Shown here in pieces: positions 57,017-64,000 of a stretch of 64,000 nt of DNA. Every line of letters begins with the position of its first letter. Position 1 is the first letter of the stretch. The position numbers were made by a program, and so were the translations under genes. Under the pieces are notes generated by a model. That model was not told where the DNA came from and made no database searches. It saw nothing but the letters and a program-made list of their open reading frames with translations. The stretch is taken from assembly GCF_015319165.1 (NCBI RefSeq), contig NZ_JADIVZ010000001.1:977780-1041779 (forward strand), given 5' to 3'. The DNA comes from Nocardioides acrostichi. GTDB lineage: Bacteria > Actinomycetota > Actinomycetes > Propionibacteriales > Nocardioidaceae.

Positions 57017-57865
57017 ATGCCCCGTGACATCGCCGAGCTCCAGACGTTGCTCGACATCGAGAAGATCGACGACGATCTCTTCCGCGGTGGTCAGCTGCCC
57101 ACGGTGCTGCCCCGCGTCTTCGGTGGCCAGGTGGCCGCGCAGGGCCTCGTGGCCGCGGTCCGCACGGTCGACCCGCGCTACGTGCCGCACTCGCTGCACG
57201 CCTACTTCCTCCAGGGCGGCGACACCTCGACGCCGATCATCTACGACGTCGAGAAGCTCCGCGACGGCCGCACCTTCAGCACCCGCCGGGTGCTGGCACG
57301 TCAGCACGGCCGACCGATCTTCGTCATGACGATCGACCTCCAGCACCCCGAGCCGGGTCTGGAACACCAAGACGTCATGCCCGACGACGTCACACCGCCG
57401 GAGGAGTGCCTGGACCCCAAGGAGGGTGGGCGCAACCTCGAGGAGTGGGACGTCATGGACTTCCGCTACGTCGGCTCCTCACTCGACGTGCTGCCGGTCG
57501 ACCCGATGCGGCCCGGTCGCCAGCGGATGTGGCTCAAGGTGGCCCAGGATCTGCCCGACGACCCGCTCGTGCACGCCGTGGCCTTCACCTACGCCTCCGA
57601 CATGTCGATCGCGGGGGCGGCGCTGGCGCCCCACGGCTACCGCATGGGCGGTCCCGAGACGATGCTCGCCTCCCTGGACCACGCGGTCTGGTTCCACCAC
57701 GGCTTCCGGGCCGACCAGTGGTGGCTCTACGACCAGCACTCGCCGTTCGCGGGGGGTGGCCGCGGTCTGGTCAACGCCCGGGTGTTCACCCAGGACGGCC
57801 GGTTGGTGGCGTCGGTGGCGCAGGAGATGATGATGCGCGAGCACCGGGAGCGGCCCGATGCCTGA
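57017..57865 (+). CDS. Acyl-CoA thioesterase II (TesB family), first copy
   Basis: A 282-residue double-hotdog thioesterase that hydrolyses acyl-CoA. VFGGQVAAQGLVAAVRTV, SLHAYFLQGGDTSTPIIYDVE and the catalytic-Asp block MLASLDHAVWFHH are conserved, and SVAQEMMM near the end holds the catalytic Gln. Its end overlaps a paralogue by 8 bases. PAC2 and the two thioesterases are close enough to form one operon. Confidence 0.92.
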   Translation: MPRDIAELQTLLDIEKIDDDLFRGGQLPTVLPRVFGGQVAAQGLVAAVRTVDPRYVPHSLHAYFLQGGDTSTPIIYDVEKLRDGRTFSTRRVLARQHGRPIFVMTIDLQHPEPGLEHQDVMPDDVTPPEECLDPKEGGRNLEEWDVMDFRYVGSSLDVLPVDPMRPGRQRMWLKVAQDLPDDPLVHAVAFTYASDMSIAGAALAPHGYRMGGPETMLASLDHAVWFHHGFRADQWWLYDQHSPFAGGGRGLVNARVFTQDGRLVASVAQEMMMREHRERPDA

Positions 57866-58733
57866 GTCCGCTCCCGGCACCGACCCGGTGACCGACCTGC
57901 TCGACCTGCTCGACCTCGAGACGCTCGACACCGACCTCTTCCGCGGGCGCCGGGTCGAGACGCCACGGTCTCGGGTCTACGGCGGTCAGGTGGCGGCGCA
58001 GGCGCTGGCCGCTGCGTGCCGGGCGGCGAGCGAGGGGTTCTCGGTGCACTCGATGCACTCCTACTTCCTCCAGCCCGGCGACACCACGACGCCGATCGTC
58101 TACGACGTGGAACGCATCCGCGACGGTCGTTCCTTCGAGACCCGCCGGGTCTCGGCGCGTCAGCACGGCCGGCCCATCTACTTCCTCACCGCCAACTTCC
58201 AGCGGTCCGAGGATGGCTACGAACACCAGGACGCGATGCCGGAGGTCGAACCGCCCGAGGAGGGCCTGGATCTCGTCGAGGTGATGACGAGGGCCGGCAA
58301 CGCCGACGCCGACGCGTTGGGCGGGGAGTGGGCAGCCCTCGACGTCCGGTGGCTCGGCAACTCCCGCCACGGTCTCGAGCCGGACGCCGAGCGGCCCTCG
58401 CGGGCCCAGATGTGGGCGCGGGTGAAGCCGGGAGTGCTGGCCGACGACCCGATGCAGCACCTCACGGCGTTCACGTTCGCCAGTGATGTGTCACTGCTCG
58501 GCGCCACGCTCGCGGCGCATCGAGTCAAGGCGCACGAGACGCAGATGGCCTCACTCGACCACTCGATCTGGTTCCATCGACCGTTCCGGGCCGACGAGTG
58601 GTGGCTCTACGACCAATGGTCACCGAGCGCGCAGGGTGCCCGCGGACTCGCGCTGGGCCGGGTCTTCACCGCCGACGGCACCCTCGTGGCGACGGTGGCG
58701 CAGGAGGGCCTCATCCGGCCCTCCCGTGGCTGA
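57858..58733 (+). CDS. Acyl-CoA thioesterase II (TesB family), second copy
   Basis: A 291-residue paralogue of the preceding protein with the same blocks (VYGGQVAAQALAAACRAA, SMHSYFLQPGDTTTPIVYDVE, MASLDHSIWFHRPF, ATVAQEGLIRPS). The differing central region suggests a different acyl chain preference. Tandem duplication with 8-base overlap indicates co-translation. Confidence 0.92.
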   Translation: MPESAPGTDPVTDLLDLLDLETLDTDLFRGRRVETPRSRVYGGQVAAQALAAACRAASEGFSVHSMHSYFLQPGDTTTPIVYDVERIRDGRSFETRRVSARQHGRPIYFLTANFQRSEDGYEHQDAMPEVEPPEEGLDLVEVMTRAGNADADALGGEWAALDVRWLGNSRHGLEPDAERPSRAQMWARVKPGVLADDPMQHLTAFTFASDVSLLGATLAAHRVKAHETQMASLDHSIWFHRPFRADEWWLYDQWSPSAQGARGLALGRVFTADGTLVATVAQEGLIRPSRG

Positions 58734-58745
58734 CGCGCTCGCAGC

Positions 58746-58939
58746 TCAGCGGCCGGCGTCGACGGCCCTGGGCACGGTGTACAGCGTCGAGCCCGGGGCC
58801 CGGCCCTGGTAGCGCTCGCGATGGCCGGTGGGCAGATCGCGGCGCTCGCCGCAGAGCCGCTGGATGCCGCGCGCGCGGTGGCCGAGACCGTCACGCGAAG
58901 CACCCGGCGCGGCACCGCGACCCGGCGGGGACGCCGTCC
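58746..58939 (-). pseudogene. Possible 3' fragment of a minus-strand gene
   Basis: On the minus strand a frame ending with TGA at 58748-58746 (tail ERYQGRAPGSTLYTVPRAVDAGR) has nearly all third positions G or C over about 45 codons. No in-frame ATG or GTG is seen between it and the MaoC gene upstream. It may be the end of a decayed gene, or chance in very GC-rich DNA. Nothing else is apparent in this 206-base gap. Confidence 0.3.
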
Positions 58940-59845
58940 TCAGACGGCGGTGGTGCGACCCACGAGGTGTGGTGCGCCGTCCTTCGGGCGGGTGAGCGAG
59001 AACGCGTAGCTGCCCGCAGCGTCATCGAGCGGCCGCGAGCCGAACGCCACCCGGCCGGGCAACAGGATCGGCTTCTTGAAGGCCACGTCGACGCGGGCGG
59101 CGTCGGGGAGCCACGACTCCAGTGCGGCCACGCACCGAGCCAGGCTCCACATGCCGTGAGCGATCTGGCGCGGGAACCCGAGCGCCTTCGCGGTCAGCGG
59201 GTAGAGGTGAATCGGGTTGTGGTCGCCCGACACGGCGGCGTACCGGCGTCCGAGGTCGCCGGGCAGCGACCAGAGCTGACCGGTCGGGTCGGCGGTCGGG
59301 AGGTCCGGGCCGGAGGAGGCGCTCTTGTCGCCCTTGCCGAAGCGCAGGTAGGTCGACGTCGACTCCCACACGAGGGTGTCGTCGGCGTCGTGCACCTGGG
59401 TGGCGAAGTCGTAGACCAGCCCCTTGGGATGACCGGAGGGCGGCGCGACCGACGCGCTCACCGAGAGGGTCTCACCGACGCCGATCGGCCGGTGGCCCGT
59501 GATGGAGTTCGCCACGTGCACGGTGCCGATGGCCGGTGCCGGGAACGTGGTGTCGGTCATGATGCCCATGTGCAGGCCGAAGGCGAGCATGTGCGGGTAG
59601 GTGAACGGCACGGTGTCCTTCGACGGGAACCCGCACACGGCCGCGTAGGCCGCCACGTGCTCGCGCTCGACCCGCACCGGTGGTCGGTGCAAGGCCAGGC
59701 CGCCGAAGCCCTCGACCGGGCTCTTCTTGACCCCGGGCAGCGCGTTGACGCCCGGGATGCTCGGCAGTGCGGCCTTCACCAGGGTGCCGAGTCCGCCCGC
59801 GGGCTCGACCTGTGTGCTCTCGGTCGTGGGTGCCACGTCAGGCAC
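58940..59845 (-). CDS. MaoC-like 3-hydroxyacyl dehydratase (HtdX type)
   Basis: A 301-residue hotdog dehydratase acting on 3-hydroxyacyl-CoA/ACP. An N-terminal hotdog half (about 50-170) precedes the MaoC half, with the hydratase-2 motif SGDHNPIHLYPLTAKALGF supplying Asp and His. Order and size match mycobacterial HtdX (Rv0241c), which is likewise next to FabG4. GTG 59845 overlaps the reductase gene end by 8 bases. Confidence 0.9.
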   Translation of the reverse strand: MPDVAPTTESTQVEPAGGLGTLVKAALPSIPGVNALPGVKKSPVEGFGGLALHRPPVRVEREHVAAYAAVCGFPSKDTVPFTYPHMLAFGLHMGIMTDTTFPAPAIGTVHVANSITGHRPIGVGETLSVSASVAPPSGHPKGLVYDFATQVHDADDTLVWESTSTYLRFGKGDKSASSGPDLPTADPTGQLWSLPGDLGRRYAAVSGDHNPIHLYPLTAKALGFPRQIAHGMWSLARCVAALESWLPDAARVDVAFKKPILLPGRVAFGSRPLDDAAGSYAFSLTRPKDGAPHLVGRTTAV

Positions 59846-61175
59846 CCAGCATCATCTGGCCGCAGACCCGCACCACGTTGCCGTTGACGGCCGTGGAGCC
59901 CGGCGAGGCGTACCAGGCGATCGCCTCGGCGACGTCGACGGGCAGACCCCCCTGCGCCATCGCGTTGAGGCGTTGACCGACCTCACGGGTGGCCAGCGGC
60001 ACCGCCGCGGTCATGTCGGTGATGATGAAGCCGGGCGCGACGGCGTTGATGGTGATGCCGTTCGACATGTCGTCCTTGAGGCTGTCGACCAGACCGATGA
60101 CGCCGGCCTTCGACGCGGCGTAGTTGGTCTGGCCCACGTTGCCGGCGATGCCCGCGATGCTCGCCACGCCCACGATCGAGCCGCCCCGGTTGACGACCTT
60201 CTGGGCCAGCAGCTCGCGAGTGATCCGCTCGGGTGCGGTGAGGTTGACCGCAATGACGGAGGCCCAGCGGTCCTCCTTCATGTTCGCCAGCTTCTTGTCG
60301 CGGGTGATGCCCGCGTTGTGCACGACGACGTCGACGCCCCCGTGCTTCTCCTTCAGGTGCTGCGCGATGCGCTGCGGGGCGTCCTTGGTGGAGATGTCCA
60401 GGGTGAGCCAGTCGCCGTCGAGCTCCTTCATGAGCGCCTGGAGGTCGCTGGCGGCCTGCGGCACGTCGAGGCCGACGACGGTCGCGCCGTCGCGGTGGAG
60501 CACTCGGGCGATCTGCTCGCCGATGCCACGGCTCGCGCCGGTGACCAGGGCCACCTTGCCGTCGAGCGGACGGCTCCAGTCGGCGACCGGGTTCGGCTTC
60601 GTGGTGGCGCCGCTGGCGCCGATGCGCACGACCTGGCCGGAGACGTAGGCCGACTTGGGCGAGAGCAGGAACGCGAGGGTGGAGGTGGTGGCGGCCTCGG
60701 CGCCCTCGGCGACGTAGACCAGCTGCACGGTGCCACCGCGGCCGATCTCCTTGCCCAGGCTGCGGGTGAAGCCCTCGAGGGCCCGCTGGGCGACCCGCTC
60801 GCCACCCTCGACCAGCTCCGGCGGGGTACCGAGCACCACGACGCGCGGGCACGTGGAGAGGCTGCGCAGCAGCGGGGTGAAGAAGTCGCGCAGGGCGTGC
60901 AGTTCCTCACTCGTGGTGATGCCGCTGGCGTCGAAGACCAGACCCTTGTACTTCTCGCCCTCGGCGGGCGCCTCCGTCGAGGCGATGCCCAGGGTGTCGA
61001 GCAGGCCGGGCAGCGACTCGGCGAGACGCCCGGTACCGCCCACGACGACGGTGCCGTCGACCAGGGGAGCGCCGGCCTCGTACCGCTCCAGCTTCATCGG
61101 CGAGGGGAGGCCCAGGTTCTTGACGAGGATCTTGCCGATGGGGCTGGCGGTGAAGCTCCGGTAGCGGTCACTCAT
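59838..61175 (-). CDS. fabG4: 3-oxoacyl reductase, high-molecular-weight FabG (FabG4 type)
   Basis: A 445-residue FabG. An N-terminal flavodoxin-like, non-catalytic Rossmann domain (about 1-190) is fused to a classical SDR domain (TGASRGIG near 215, NAGITRD, YAASKAG with Tyr/Lys). This two-domain form matches mycobacterial FabG4 (Rv0242c), an NADH-dependent 3-oxoacyl-CoA reductase. It heads a minus-strand operon with the dehydratase and faces the thiolase across a shared promoter region. GGAGGG precedes its ATG. Confidence 0.93.
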   Translation of the reverse strand: MSDRYRSFTASPIGKILVKNLGLPSPMKLERYEAGAPLVDGTVVVGGTGRLAESLPGLLDTLGIASTEAPAEGEKYKGLVFDASGITTSEELHALRDFFTPLLRSLSTCPRVVVLGTPPELVEGGERVAQRALEGFTRSLGKEIGRGGTVQLVYVAEGAEAATTSTLAFLLSPKSAYVSGQVVRIGASGATTKPNPVADWSRPLDGKVALVTGASRGIGEQIARVLHRDGATVVGLDVPQAASDLQALMKELDGDWLTLDISTKDAPQRIAQHLKEKHGGVDVVVHNAGITRDKKLANMKEDRWASVIAVNLTAPERITRELLAQKVVNRGGSIVGVASIAGIAGNVGQTNYAASKAGVIGLVDSLKDDMSNGITINAVAPGFIITDMTAAVPLATREVGQRLNAMAQGGLPVDVAEAIAWYASPGSTAVNGNVVRVCGQMMLGA

Positions 61176-61227
61176 GGTCGGGATCTGCCCTCCTGGTCGT
61201 CCGCGGCGCGTAGGCTGCGAGTGGCTA

Positions 61228-61258
61228 AGTTACCGAGCATGTAACTAGATGTGTAACT
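61228..61258. promoter_or_regulatory. Operator candidate in the fabG4/fadA2 divergent promoter
   Basis: AGTTAC (61228) and GTAACT (61241) form an inverted repeat with a 7-base spacer, and GTAACT recurs at 61253. This lies between divergent lipid genes, as expected for a shared regulator such as the TetR protein at 62615. Confidence 0.5.
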
Positions 61259-61328
61259 CTGTGTCCACATTTCGTGACATGCCCCTCACAGCCTTCTCCG
61301 CGCACGCGAGAGACGCAAGGATGACGCC

Positions 61329-62612
61329 ATGCAGACCCAGACCCGCCGCGTTGCCATCATCGGTGGCAACCGCATTCCGTTCGCCCGCTCCAACACCGCT
61401 TACGCCACGGCGTCCAACCAGGAGATGCTGACTGCCACCATCGATGGTCTCGTCGACCGGTTCGGTCTCCAGGGCGAGCGCCTGGGCGAGGTCGTCGCCG
61501 GTGCGGTGCTCAAGCACTCCCGCGACTTCAACCTGACCCGCGAGGCCGTGCTCGGCTCGAAGCTGTCGGCCGAGACGCCGGCCACCGACATCCAGCAGGC
61601 CTGCGGCACCGGCCTCCAGGCCGCCATCCAGGTCGCGAACAAGATCGCGCTGGGTCAGATCGAGGTCGGCATCGCCGGCGGCACCGACACCACCTCCGAC
61701 GCCCCGATCGCCATCGGCGAGAAGCTGCGCAAGAAGCTCATCAAGGTCAACCAGCAGCGCGACCTCAAGGGCCGCCTCGCCGCGCTGGCCGACATCCGCC
61801 CTGGCGACGTCAGCCTCGCGATCCCGCAGAACGGCGAGCCCCGCACCGGGCTGTCGATGGGCGACCACCAAGCGCTCACCGCGCTGGAGTGGCAGATCAC
61901 CCGAGAGGCCCAAGACGAGCTGGCCGCGCTCTCGCACCAGCACCTCGCCGCCGCCTACGACCGGGGCTGGTTCGACGACCAGATCACCCCGTTCCGCGGT
62001 CTGGAGAAGGACAACAACCTGCGCCCCGACTCCTCGGTCGAGAAGCTCGGCAAGCTCAAGCCGGTGTTCGGCAAGGGTGAGGCCGCGACGATGACGGCCG
62101 GCAACTCGACACCGCTCACCGACGGTGCGTCCGCCGTCCTGCTGGCGTCGGAGGAGTGGGCGAAGGCGCACGACCTGCCGGTGCTCGCCTATCTGACCGA
62201 GTACGAGACCGCCGCGGTCGACTACATCCACGGCGGCGAGGGTCTGCTCATGGCGCCGGCGTACGCGATGGCGCGCATGCTCGACCGGGCCGGCATGAGC
62301 CTTCAGGACTTCGACTTCTACGAGATCCACGAGGCCTTCGCCTCGCAGGTGCTCTCCACCCTCAAGGCGTGGAACGACCCGGTCTTCTGCAAGGAGCGCC
62401 TCGGCCTCGACGCCCCGCTGGGCGAGATCGACCGCTCGAAGCTGAACGTGAACGGCTCCTCGCTGGCTGCGGGTCACCCGTTCGCTGCGACCGGTGGCCG
62501 GATCGTCTCGGGTCTGGCCAAGCTGCTGGCCGAGAACGGCTCCGGCAAGGGCGTCATCTCGGTGTGCGCCGCCGGTGGCCAGGGTGTGACCGCCATCCTC
62601 GAGCGTCCGTGA
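61329..62612 (+). CDS. fadA2: Acetyl-CoA acetyltransferase / 3-ketoacyl-CoA thiolase (FadA2 type)
   Basis: A 427-residue thiolase with nucleophile Cys92 (QQACGTGLQ), His334 (YEIHEAF) and Cys413 (CAAGGQGVTA), the complete catalytic triad. It corresponds to mycobacterial FadA2 (Rv0243) by sequence type and by its divergent position to fabG4. Together the dehydratase, reductase and thiolase cover a reversible beta-oxidation or elongation cycle. Confidence 0.94.
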   Translation: MQTQTRRVAIIGGNRIPFARSNTAYATASNQEMLTATIDGLVDRFGLQGERLGEVVAGAVLKHSRDFNLTREAVLGSKLSAETPATDIQQACGTGLQAAIQVANKIALGQIEVGIAGGTDTTSDAPIAIGEKLRKKLIKVNQQRDLKGRLAALADIRPGDVSLAIPQNGEPRTGLSMGDHQALTALEWQITREAQDELAALSHQHLAAAYDRGWFDDQITPFRGLEKDNNLRPDSSVEKLGKLKPVFGKGEAATMTAGNSTPLTDGASAVLLASEEWAKAHDLPVLAYLTEYETAAVDYIHGGEGLLMAPAYAMARMLDRAGMSLQDFDFYEIHEAFASQVLSTLKAWNDPVFCKERLGLDAPLGEIDRSKLNVNGSSLAAGHPFAATGGRIVSGLAKLLAENGSGKGVISVCAAGGQGVTAILERP

Positions 62613-62614
62613 CG

Positions 62615-63313
62615 TCAGGCGCTGGCCCGGGCTCCCCGGGCCAGCGCCAGCGCGGAGACCACGAGGTACTCGCGCACCTGGTCGGCCGAGATGGTGCCGA
62701 CCGTCGGGACGCCAGGAGCGGCCTCCTTGACCAGGATGCCGACCCGGGCGAGCTGGAGAGCGCCCAGGCCGCTGGCATAGAGGGTGTTGGCCAGTAGGTT
62801 CGTGTCGGCAACGTCGAACGCCCCGGACTCCACGCCATGGTCGAGTGCGTCCGAGAGCATCTTCAGGCAACCGGAGATGCCGCGTCCCAGGCGGAACAGT
62901 GCGCTCTCGGAGATCTCGTCGAGCAGCTCGGGCCCGGAGTTGCGCATGAGCGACTGCGCGCAGTCGACGAACGCCGGGTGAGCCAGCGCGTAGTCGACGA
63001 AGGCGCCGACGACGCCGGCCAGCCGGCCCTCGGCGGAGTCCGCGGCGCTGGACGCCTGCTCGAGGTCGCCGCGCAGCTCGTCGAGGTAGCCCTCGAGCGT
63101 GAGCGCGAACAGCTCCTCCTTGCCGGTGAAGTGCCGGTAGACGATGGCCCGGTTGATGCCGACGGCGCGGGCGATGTCCTCGATCTGCGCATCCCGCACG
63201 CCGCGGGTGTCGAACAGCTCGCGGGTGGCGGCCAGGATCTCCGCCTCGCGCGCACGACGACGCGCCGCGGCGGCGGATCGACGACCATCGGTCTCGGGGG
63301 CACGCTGGACCAT
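62615..63313 (-). CDS. TetR-family transcriptional regulator
   Basis: A 232-residue TetR regulator with an N-terminal HTH (ILAATRELFDTRGVRDAQIEDIARAVGINRAIVYRHFTGKEELF, about residues 26-70) and a helical ligand domain. It is convergent with the thiolase gene, 2 bases apart, and probably senses an acyl-CoA and controls the cluster. ATG 63313 is supported by TACACT ending 6 bases before it on the minus strand; longer in-frame starts run through the operator. Confidence 0.92.
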   Translation of the reverse strand: MVQRAPETDGRRSAAAARRRAREAEILAATRELFDTRGVRDAQIEDIARAVGINRAIVYRHFTGKEELFALTLEGYLDELRGDLEQASSAADSAEGRLAGVVGAFVDYALAHPAFVDCAQSLMRNSGPELLDEISESALFRLGRGISGCLKMLSDALDHGVESGAFDVADTNLLANTLYASGLGALQLARVGILVKEAAPGVPTVGTISADQVREYLVVSALALARGARASA

Positions 63314-63331
63314 GCGCTGAGTGTACGGCGA

Positions 63332-63350
63332 GTGCAACTCCGAGTTGCAC
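63332..63350. promoter_or_regulatory. Palindromic operator of the TetR gene
   Basis: GTGCAACTC-C-GAGTTGCAC is a perfect inverted repeat with a single central base. It lies immediately upstream of the tetR -10 (TACACT on the minus strand), so autoregulation is likely. Confidence 0.65.
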
Positions 63351-63400
63351 AAGTGTGACGGGTTCGGCACCGGTGGTCGAGCGGCGAACGCCAGCCGGTC

Positions 63401-63442
63401 GGTCGAGCCGGGAGGAGCGCCAGCGACGAGCGGGTCGAAACC
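63401..63442. repeat. Dispersed intergenic repeat, second copy
   Basis: This stretch matches the reverse complement of 2057-2098 at 39 of 42 positions. A related GGTGGTCGAG half-unit starts at 63372, giving a REP-like arrangement. Like the first copy it neighbours a DUF222/HNH gene. Confidence 0.8.
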
Positions 63443-63520
63443 GAGGTCGTCGAGACCCGGCAAGCTGCACATCAACATCTCCTCCACAGAGACCCACAAG
63501 TCGTCACGACCTCTTCTGTA

Positions 63521-63534
63521 CGAACATCAGTTCG
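63521..63534. promoter_or_regulatory. Perfect SOS (LexA) box
   Basis: CGAACATCAGTTCG has perfect LexA arms CGAAC-N4-GTTCG. The -10 TAGAAT starts 2 bases after it, so LexA binding would block the promoter of the HNH gene. Confidence 0.8.
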
Positions 63535-63536
63535 AT

Positions 63537-63542
63537 TAGAAT
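63537..63542 (+). promoter_or_regulatory. Probable -10 of a leaderless promoter (TAGAAT)
   Basis: TAGAAT ends 6 bases before the ATG at 63549. Confidence 0.55.
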
Positions 63543-63548
63543 TGGGCG

Positions 63549-64000
63549 ATGGACACCGACGCGTTGGCCGACCTGAGCGAGGATGAGCTCCTCGACCTGG
63601 CCGGCGAGCGTGCGGAGGAGGCGCGTCGGGCCGAGACCGATCTGCTGCATCTGGCCTACCAGTGGGCGGTGGTCAACCACCCGGACCGTCGGCGGGAGAA
63701 GCAGATCCCCGGCGCCGAACGCGCGACGTCTTATGGCGGTGTGGGTAGTCCGGAGGTCGCGGAGTTCGCCGCCGCGTCGCTGGGTGCCCGGATCGGACGC
63801 ACCACCTGGGCCGCGCGTGCGTTGATGGCCGACGCGCTCGACCTGCACCACCGGCTGCCGTTGTTGTGGTCTCGGGTGCAGGCCGGTGAGGTCCGTGCCT
63901 CCTACGCCCGCCACGTCGCAACGAAGACTCGCGACCTCACCCCCGCTGAGGCGATCTGTGTCGATGGCCGGGTCGCAGAATCCGCCGACGGGCGCCTGCC
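63549..64000 (+). CDS. DUF222 / HNH family protein, N-terminal part (runs out of the window)
   Basis: An open frame from ATG 63549 to the window end gives 150 residues (MDTDALADLSEDELLDLAGERAEE at the start). GRTTWAARALMADALDLHHRLPLLWSRVQAGEVRASYARHVA is the hallmark DUF222 segment. The HNH domain would lie beyond the edge. Unlike the copy at 755 this one has a perfect SOS box. Some mycobacterial 13E12 genes are likewise in the LexA regulon. Confidence 0.88.
   Translation, partial: MDTDALADLSEDELLDLAGERAEEARRAETDLLHLAYQWAVVNHPDRRREKQIPGAERATSYGGVGSPEVAEFAAASLGARIGRTTWAARALMADALDLHHRLPLLWSRVQAGEVRASYARHVATKTRDLTPAEAICVDGRVAESADGRL

Noticed and set aside
61245..63497. Minus-strand frame of about 750 codons covering fadA2 and tetR
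   Set aside because: It runs opposite the thiolase and out of frame with tetR; no family motif.

Overview
The window is chromosomal DNA of a high-GC actinobacterium. The gene set (SepH, DUF4193/DUF3093/DUF4235/DUF3710/DUF3159 proteins, paired Trk-type KTN proteins, a dut-DUF3710-OB-fold order like M. tuberculosis Rv2689c-Rv2701c, and 13E12-type DUF222/HNH genes at both ends) points to a Nocardioides/Aeromicrobium-like member of the Nocardioidaceae. That placement is an inference from gene content. I saw no rRNA, tRNA or CRISPR array. Many genes look leaderless: a TAnnnT -10 hexamer ends 6-9 bases before the ATG or GTG.

Layout. 1-7.6 kb: end of an alkaline-phosphatase-family gene, a DUF222/HNH gene with five 41-bp tandem repeats behind it, thymidine kinase, a rhodanese sulfurtransferase, a two-domain fatty acyl-CoA reductase-like protein, and SepH. 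7.7-20.3 kb: conserved actinobacterial core with a TRIC-like membrane protein, a kinase-like protein, coproporphyrin ferrochelatase, inositol monophosphatase, small conserved proteins, dUTPase, two KTN/TrkA proteins, an APC permease and a TrmA/RumA-type RNA methyltransferase.

20.24-23.34 kb is a small genomic island inserted in the 3' end of that methyltransferase gene. The island brings its own replacement 3' end. The displaced native tail lies at the right edge, and the two copies differ only at synonymous third positions. Cargo: a short ORF with two compensating frameshifts, then a tightly coupled operon of an HTH protein, an AbiEii/MNT-like nucleotidyltransferase and an XPF/ERCC4 nuclease fused to an Lsr2-type DNA-binding domain. 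There is no integrase. This is the best candidate for an undescribed system, possibly defence.

23.5-34.4 kb: DUF2079 membrane protein, a two-component system, a secreted repeat protein, a three-gene ABC-2 exporter, aconitase behind an elaborate promoter region, and a TauE/SafE protein. 34.4-42.9 kb: an ECF sigma factor with a putative membrane regulator, plus a fused remnant of a second such pair; EfeO and EfeB without EfeU; a secreted phosphoesterase; and a reductase/SDR pair behind a perfect KstR-type operator.

42.9-52.7 kb: thiamine-related small proteins, GH26 and GH18 enzymes, an M3 peptidase, an SOS-box gene followed by a UvrA paralogue, a Nudix protein and an SMP-30-like protein. 52.7-58.7 kb: dxs, a putative metalloprotease lipoprotein, a PAC2 protein and two tandem TesB thioesterases. 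58.9-63.3 kb: a fatty-acid cluster (MaoC dehydratase, FabG4-type reductase, FadA2-type thiolase, TetR regulator). The window ends inside a second DUF222/HNH gene with a perfect SOS box and a dispersed repeat matching the one at 2.06 kb.
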